Part shown: positions 24,601 through 33,600 of the stretch, piece after piece
Numbering within the stretch: position 1 is the stretch's first letter
How the letters are laid out: every line of letters starts with the position of its first letter
Assembly (NCBI RefSeq): GCF_964355755.1
Contig: NC_092673.1
Location: 20,651,001-20,715,000, forward strand
DNA length: 64,000 bases
Direction: 5' to 3'
Source: Antedon mediterranea
Lineage: Eukaryota > Echinodermata > Crinoidea > Comatulida > Antedonidae
The notes under the pieces: model-generated
Told to the model about the DNA's origin: nothing
Database searches by the model: none
Seen by the model: only the letters and a program-made list of their open reading frames with translations
Position numbers and translations under genes: made by a program

Positions 24601-27600
24601 TCCAAATAGAAAATAATGTTTTAATACAATATTGTGTATAATATGCATGTGGTAGGGCGTTTATTCAAGGAAATAAATGAATGGCCCGAGATGTTAATTT
24701 GAATAAATATGGTAATCATTTGATACTGCAAAACTACTATATACCCAACAACAAGACAAAAAACTTCTATCTTATCCACCTTTTTTGCTCTCATTTTCAG
24801 AATAACCAACCTAAAGTTCTGGGGTCGAAGCGAACCAATAATCACAAAGACATTGCAGTTATTAAGTGATTTGTCAGTTGGCTACAGTAGTGTTCGCAAG
24901 CTGATCAAGCTGGATGCAGTACAGTTTATGCTGCAAAATCACACAGTAAGGTCTTGAATTATTAAAAACTTCGTTTGGTGAAATGCTTACTAAACTTTTG
25001 GCCGAGAGGTTAAGGCAGGGGCACCGTTTACCATACCTAAAGCAGGCCTCGAATTTGGGGATTTTAGGGGCAAGGCCATTTGGCCTCCGGTTTTCATTGA
25101 TTTTAGGGGCACCAAGGCCAAATGGGAGGGCACCAAGGCCAAAATTAAAAAATATTTTAATAACTAGGCCAAAATTTAAAAATAGCTTGTTTCCGGTTGA
25201 GGGTGGAATCTTTTTCAAAAAAAAAAAATTCTACCCGCAAAATGTTTTGGGATTTCCCACTATTCATCAGATCGCGGAGTAGTAGTAGGACTGTCTACAA
25301 TACATCTTTTTGTATTTCATATAAATATTTACGTGTATTTACGATCCATATAAATAATAAATAGGTACGATGTTCAGCGTTTATAGTTTACCGTCCTGTG
25401 TTGAATGTTTCGTTTAGTTTCAAATAATGCGATAAAAAGGCATGTGAAGCCAACCAAGTAAGGCCCGGAACAGGTATAAAAACCCTTACAACAGCAAGCT
25501 ACTCAGCCTTATTAGCTAGCAGCCGACGGAGAAAACATGATACAAAAACAATTTGTTTGTAGGCCTTACCTACAACTATTCATACACAGAGTGTTAACCA
25601 CGGTAAAAATCAAGCCAATTACATTATGTAGTAGAATATAAATTATAGTTATTTTCCGAGTTTCGATTTCTGAAGCTTTTTTGTTAGTATAACCCATATT
25701 TATAAGAATTCAAAACACGGACGGACACCGACCCCTTTCTCTCTCTCTAGCCCCTTTCTCACAGATGTGCCTGCAATATACCGGTACAGTGCTGGCGTCG
25801 TGCCGGTATCGTTACCGGCATATACCCATTCTCATCGGACTATCGTGCCGGAAATATAACCGGTATATACCGGCTTTCTGTGAGAAAGGAGTCGGGCATA
25901 TTCGGCCAATAAAAAGTCTCTGACAAAATAATTATTGAGGGCGTCCTTTATTGTTATTATTTTTGTCTAGCGATGATATGGCGGCGAATGTTAAGTTACA
26001 GATTATTATCTTCCTTTATAGCATATTTATGCAATACATGCTATGTACAGTATATTGTGCATATATTATACAGGTATAGCAATTAATTTGCCGTCATCGG
26101 CAATCTGTAAAACACCTTAGAAGGCTGTAGGCCTACAATTTACAAGGCGACGAAAGGTCAGGCACCAACAAACAAAGTCTAAAGAGCTATGATGGCTGGC
26201 CTAGCCTAGCGGCCTATATAGATTATGCTACAAATTTCTTCTTGTCCCCTTATTTTAAGCAGCTCTCTTATCTCATTATCCCTCCAGTTCGACATTATTA
26301 TTGTTAATTGAATTGAATAGGTGCCAAAGTGATACACTTGACTGCGCAAGGTGTCAAAGCCTCGACGGGGAACCCCGGAATATAACGGCAATACGTTCTC
26401 ACAGAATGCCCGTCTGGCATTGCGGGGAATATCCCTAGAATATTACTAGGTCTAAAGCAGGTCATGTCGATGCCGGCATGGTGCCGGCATGATGCCAAGA
26501 CGACCCGTTCTCACAGAAAACCATACCGGCATGGTAATGGTATATTCCCGCAATATTCCTGGCACACAACTCTGTGAGAAAGGGGCTTCTGTTTAGCCTT
26601 CGGCGCGTGTATTCTGGACTATACCATTTCCTTGAATTCGGTAAAAACGCGTTTGGTAATTTAGTGTACGACGTTGTTAAACAAGATTTTTCGATGATCT
26701 GTCTGCTGGATTATTGAGGTGGGTGCGATAAAATATAAATATGATATAGGCTACTTCCAACGATCTTCGGGTTGAGGTGCAGGTTTAACTTTGGTGCTAA
26801 AGGTAAACACCCCTAATTTTACACGTATAATGGACTACACCATGCAGGAACGCACATGGTATTTTCTTTTCAGAGGGTGCGTGTACGTCAAAAGGAATTG
26901 TTTTTCCAACGATCCGCCGATCCTCCGCGCGTACTCTCACACGACGTTGTGTGTGAAATTTCTTATCAGAGGGTGCGTGTGCGTCAAATAGAATTGTTTT
27001 CCCAATGCATTGAATTGCGTGTGTTCGACCGGATCGGCGGCGGGAGGATAGGCTAGGCTAGCTAGAAGTCGAGTGCGTGTAATATTTTTTTCATCGAAGG
27101 CGGCTAGCTCGATTTGTGTGACTTTAATACTTTCAGTAACCTCCGATCGAGGAACGTTTTTAGCTTGATTATTAAAAGTTTACACCAATGTATTTTAATG
27201 TACTATCTATACCATGATTTACCACGCGCGGCGGCGGGATGATATTGTTTTGGTTACCCTATTGCAATGTTCGATGTTTTGTTTACTGTTTGTGTATTAA
27301 TAAATGCGGTTAGGGAAATCCCCTTGCAACGAAGACAGGCGATAGTTTTGCGTCTCGTCCGAGTCGTGTAAACAAATCTTCTTGACATTATTTTCTATCT
27401 AATTCAGTGGTTTTTATTGTGGTAAAACTCGGGAAGGGCACTCGCGGCCAACGCAAAAAAAAGGGCAGGCCAGTAGTGGCCGTGGGTGCTATTCATTTTC
27501 GAGGGCATTGAGGCCAACTGGGAGGGCACCGACGGCACTGGCCGCGGTGGCCGCGGTAAAATTCGAGGCCTGCTAAAGAGCCAACATTATCAGCAAAGGT

Positions 27601-30600
27601 TCTAGGCTGAATCGTTCTTAGTTCTGTTGGTGTAACAAGTCTTCTCGGACTATAAACCGTAGGTCCAGTGTACACAGTTATAACCTGTGTGCACTGTAAA
27701 AGAACTCAGTTAATTATTCGATACGAGTAGAGGGGTTACCCCGGTCAACCACCTATCTAATAGGACAGTTATTAATTTACTATTGATAATCTTTGGCTAA
27801 ATTAATAAAAATCTTTATGGTAAGCATATTTTGTTTATGTTTGTCTTGTGAACAAGATTGCTACCGTTTAAGGCTGCTACATACTAAATGTGTAAATGAG
27901 CCTTTAAGAAAGATTCTAAATGTATTTACCTAAATTACAAGAGCAGAAAAAAAGAAATGTTCAACATGCCCAGACATGTAGTATTATGTAAAACGTTAAT
28001 CTTTCAGAGTGACCAATTCCCTTTTCTTGGTGTAAATGGAACACTGTCGTTAAATGACATGAGATGTCGTACCACTTTTTATACTGCCCTCGGTAGACTG
28101 CTCATGGTAGATCTCGGCGAGGATGAACAGAGGTTTGAGAACTTTATGATGCCGCTGACACAGGCATTGGATTTTGTTGGAACTCAGTTATCAAATGCAG
28201 AGAAGGGTGTTGTTGGATTTAATGAAACACAAGCTAAGGTATCCTCTAACACTTCTTAAGCTTTGTTATGATTTTATTATTATTTAACCTGGCAGCACTT
28301 CCCTTCACATGCTGAGATTAAAGTTTTACACTATAATAAAGTTGCTATTCTTCAACCATTTGGCATATTCTAATATCATTTGTGAATGTGGGTCAATACT
28401 GCTACAACAAATTGTAATCACTAATAATCAGCCTAGCCAAATCATGGTTAAGTTTTTATTATTTACAAGAACCTTACAATTCACAGCATCTGATTGGCTA
28501 ATCCCACGTCTATAGTTATTGCCATGCCCTCGAACTATAGACCTGCTAAGCGGCGAATGTATGTAATGTTTCTAACCCATTGTTTACTTTTTCTCTCAAC
28601 AGAGAACACTAATAGGTGTTGCACGTGATTTACGAGGAATTGCGTTTGCGTTCAACACAATTACGAGTTATATGATGCTGTTTGATTGGATGTATCCTTT
28701 TGAAAATTATTTTCAGCAATATTGCTAAATCAAACTGATTTTTGAGTAGAGAAACATAGTTTTTGTATTGTATTTTTTTCTTCACAATTTTAGAAATCTG
28801 CAGCAATAAGGTTCTTTTGTATAGCTTTTTCCTATGCTATACTGGCAAAATTATTCCCTGATATTGCATAAGTGATAAGGTGGCCATCTAACCATCTGAT
28901 TTCTTCCTGCTTGTATCCTTAGGCAATATACTTTACTTTAATACGATTGCCTCTCTTCACTCAGCGGTACAAATGGGTACCTGCTAAACTTTGCGCTGAT
29001 TACAGTACTAGCTGCCTTATGGGAGTATGTTTCCATACATGTTTGATCCAAAAATGACCGGTATAATAACATGTACATCGCTTAAAAGTTTCACAACATT
29101 AGGATCTTTTAAATCCAGAATATCATTATTATTTTTCACCAGACAATCTCTATCAATTTACTCAATATTTTATCAAATTAATAGTCTGATTTAGTTTCTT
29201 AACGTAATTAATCAGATATCCAACATATACCCCAATCCTGTTGAGAGCTGTACAGCTGTGGTGCCACGATCCAGCAGTAACAACTCCTATCTTGAAATTA
29301 ATGGCAGAGCTTGTGCAAAATCGCTCACAGCGTTTACAATTCAATGTATCTTCACCAAATGGTATTTTACTGTTTAGGGAGACTAGCAAGATGGTCTGTA
29401 GTTATGGTCAGTACTGTATCATTAAAATAGTAATCATAAATATTAACTCTCTGATTTCTTCCCTTTCTGCCTACTCTTCAAATTAATTGTTATTTTATTT
29501 AAAATTAATTAAAGATGAAAACATGAAAATGAAGATTAATAAAATCAGACTTTAAATAGGCCATTTTGCAGTTTTAATAAAGTTATTCACTTCTGTAAAA
29601 AAACAAACCAAAATAATTATTATTATAGAAAGAAAAACAAAATGGAATCAATTTTTTATTCGATCCAGTTTTTGGTAAAGTGAATAACCATTACATGACA
29701 TTAAAATGGCATATTTTAAAAAAAATTGAATAAAAAGGGGGACAATGTCTTTAATGGTTGACAATATTTAAATTTTTTAACATACAACTAATTATTCACC
29801 GATTCCAACATTTTTAGACATAAAACTGTGAAATTTCATTCAGTTTTATCCGGTTTAAAAGTCTATGACGTCACGCCTGATACTTGTCTGCAGCGGGTGA
29901 TGAATTCAGCCGAGTATAAGAGGAATACGAGTCCTGGGCCGTTGAAATGAATTAAATGAACCAATGTTACATGCATACATAAACAATTTACATAAACGAT
30001 TTATATTGTGCCTCATCAAAAAATAGATATGGAACTGAATGGGATGAGTTTATTGTATTTAAATATTAATTTAATTTTCAAGGGAAAAATAAATTAAAAC
30101 ATTTTTTTTTGTTTTTTGTATAGGATCTTCAGTTTTGCAGCTTGGTGACATTCCTAAAGATCAAATTTACAGAATGAAATATCCTTTATCTTAATCTCTG
30201 TCTACATTATCAAACTTTATGTGATGTGCCCATATATGGACATGATAACGTCATATTACTACCATATTTGGGAATATCACTACCATGTTTAGGCACATCA
30301 CGCTTTTTTTGTCAAACTAGTTTGATAGTGTAAATAAAGCTTTTATTATGCTTTGAAAACCACATTTGGAAGACCAGACTTTCCAAAAAACCAGACATAT
30401 TATATTAGGCAGGCGTCCAAGCGTGTCTGGTATTGGGAGAGTTTACTGTAATATATTTGGACATTTAATTTTCTTCGCAAATTTCAAATAACCAGCTTGC
30501 ATACAATGCGAATGGGACCTATGCTGATTTATGTCAAAACAGTTCTACTGGCTAAAGGGTCATTCACACCTCAACCAACATCTCAAATCGAATGTCAATT

Positions 30601-33600
30601 TGTTGTTTTCATGCGGCTATGCGCATATCAATTGGCGCTTAGCCGCGTGGAGTGTCGTGAAAACCCAGCACCAGACTGAAACCATGCCAGAACAGGTGTG
30701 AGTTAGTTTAGAAGGTCTAGTTCACACAAGTTTGTTAATATAATAAAATCATTGTTAATAACTTTCCTTAATGTAATGCATTCACATTAAAAGGCATATC
30801 CATATGCTTCTCAATGTTAAAGGCAGCTTTGTGTGGTAGCTACGTCAACTTTGGTGTTTTTAGATTATATAACGACACAGCTCTTGATGATGCTCTTGCA
30901 GTCTTTGTTAAACTATTGATGTCATTGTTACAGAGTGATTTACTTGTAAGTACTTTTTTTTGACAAAAATGGCTTCACCCCATGGTCCCTGTACCATGTG
31001 ACACTATGCTCTATATCTGGCATGTAAGACTATTTGTAAATTACAATCTGTCCTACAGTAAACTGTAGAGAACCCTGGTATTATTGTAGCAAGGCAATCT
31101 TAACAATAGGATGCTGAGCTCCAGAAATTATCAAATGTGGCTGCCACACGATCAGTTCCATGCCCCTTAAAGACACCACCACATGTACTTGGTACAGTAC
31201 TGTTGGTATTTGTCGCAGCCAGACATAATATCAAATGACTGTTGGTGTTCCTATCTTGGCAAGGCGAGTTCAGTGTCCTGTTGTAGATTGCTTTGATTGT
31301 AGTTATGCTTGCGTTTACACCAGGTATTCCTGTTTGTTTATTATGTGTTTTCACATTGCTCTCTCGACATGACATTTGTATAAATTTTTTAGAAATTTGG
31401 TTTGAGTATGGATTGTAGATATTCCCCTACTGTATGTAGTATTCCCAATACAAATATGTTACTTTTACTTTATTATTTTGTAACTATGAACATGCGTATC
31501 TAAAATAAAAGTAAAATGTAATGTAAACGTTTTATTTATAATTTACAGGATTACCCAAAGCTTAGTCAGTCATACTACACGTTACTAGAATGTTTATCAC
31601 AAGATCACATGGACTTTATCAGTAGCCTTGAACCACCAGTCTTCCTCTCAATCTTGGGTTCAATATCTGAGGGTCTTACTGCCCTAGGTAAGATCAGTCG
31701 CAACTACCTCGGTAAAGTATTGAATCATTTCACATTCTGATTGCCAGCCTGGAGTGATTGTTGCTTTATCCTTCAGCTTCCTGGTATCTCTTAACATGTT
31801 ATGTTAAAAACTTTTTTATTTTTAACAGATAATGTTTTTGCTTGGAAATTTAATTTACTAACATTGACTTTCCACTATTGAGAGAAATAGCCATAGTTCA
31901 GATAACTAGCCTATTATTTTTTCTCTTTCGTGGGTTTAGCCCACTTTTGTTCATTATTCCATTCCATGAAAAAGATATACAAAGATTTATGTAATAATAA
32001 TATGGTTAAAAGAGATATTGTATCTTTTCATTAACATAACATAATTGGTTATATTGGCACATACCCTCTTATAAAATTTGGCCAACGTATTGAAGCATTG
32101 TTTTTTTTTATTTCTATATTTCTTTCTTTTTCATCTTTCTGTTTTATAGGTAAAACAAGTAGTTTTATGTGTCAACATATCACTGTACAAACCAGATAAA
32201 TAATTATTGATTAATTAACATACTTCCTTTTAAAAAATCAATTCAGCATGTGCATTTGGATATTATCAGCTAACCACAATTTATGTTATGATTTTAATGT
32301 TAAATTTATTTACAACCTTTTGATATATCATACCTAACCAATGATGTACTTAAAACTAAATAAGATTAGTATTTTGGGATTTGATTTGGTTTACAAATTT
32401 TAATTAATATAACTTGCTTGCAGACTTTTCCTAACATACAATGCGATGCTATGTCTGATAAATCTTGTAAAACAAAACAACTGGAATGTACAATATATTA
32501 GCTAAGAGTCTGCATACTTTATTATGAAGGTAGTGATGTAATAAGTGGTAAAACGAATTCAAAATGATGTTCTGAAGGCTTAATAGTATATAGCAGATCC
32601 AGTGCCGTTTAAGGCCTATTTACACAGACAAATTAAGCGGTAACGATAAGTTGTTACAGTAAGCGAGAAACTGCGTAGCTTTTCCCATTTACACAGCGCA
32701 TGGAATTTGAGAGCAGTGTGGTGGAAAATAGATGCTTGTAGGTCTTGACGCTTATGCATGTTGCAGGCACTGCTGGACTTGACATATACTGACTGTCCTG
32801 TCCCAGGCCTGGTCTTATTTTTAGAGGGCTAGCATTCATCAACACTTGTTGCCTAAACATCCCAAATCTATTTTTTTGTACACTATCCATATATAACAAT
32901 CAGTCGCGTCATATATTTTTGTAAGAATTTCTGAAACTAGGCTATGGTAGGCCTACTATGGCACTTTTATTATCGACATCTTGGACTCGACGGACACATG
33001 CTGAAAATTTGTTGGTAGATGATGTCATATCAATCATGTTGATTGGCCAGAATCCATGATTACTGCGCGGTATTTGGAAAAAATAGAGTCTGTTTCAATC
33101 CTGAGCGGATTTCTGCTTAACCGCCCATCCACTCCGCATTCTGTGTTAATAGAAATAGAATAGATTCTAGTTTTCTTGTAGTCTTACATTACCGCTTACT
33201 GTTACTGTGTAAATTGGCCTTTAGTTTGGTTCTGCCTGGTGCAATGTAAACAATGTGTCATGGATTTAATTGTGCTGGATGAAGGAGGTGGGCAGGCAGG
33301 CAGGCAGGCATACACACCAGTCCCCAACTCCCACCCCACCCCAAAATGTATTTTCAGAACAGTATTCAGATTCAGGTTAACAATGGGCGATAATTGAATT
33401 GATTTTCTAGATACAATGGTATGTACAGGTTGCTGTGCCACTCTAGACCACATTGTGACTTACCTATTTAAGAAACTGTCCAAGTCTAGCAAGAAGCGAC
33501 CTGGCACTCAACTTGAGAACACATCGTTCCTTAGAATATTAGAATTACATCCACAAATATTTCAACAGGTAAGTATCGCTGTAATTAATTGTGTTGTAAT

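Larger units (their letters stand above)
24946..28007. other. XPO7 intron 17, mobile-element cluster
   Basis: The largest XPO7 intron by repeat content. AGCAGGCCTCGAATTT near 25040 and AAATTCGAGGCCTGCT near 27558 form possible outer inverted ends of a composite insertion of about 2.5 kb. GCACCAAGGCC-type repeats follow the left end. Inside lies the 25749-26587 element, and a duplication near 26865 and 26960 shares CAGAGGGTGCGTGT. A dispersed repeat sits at 27631-27745. No intact ORF is present. Confidence 0.5.

Noticed and set aside
28692-28735. Read-through of XPO7 exon 19 into YPFENYFQ
   Set aside because: The true continuation [12 protein letters not shown] is at 29216; the read-through soon meets a stop.
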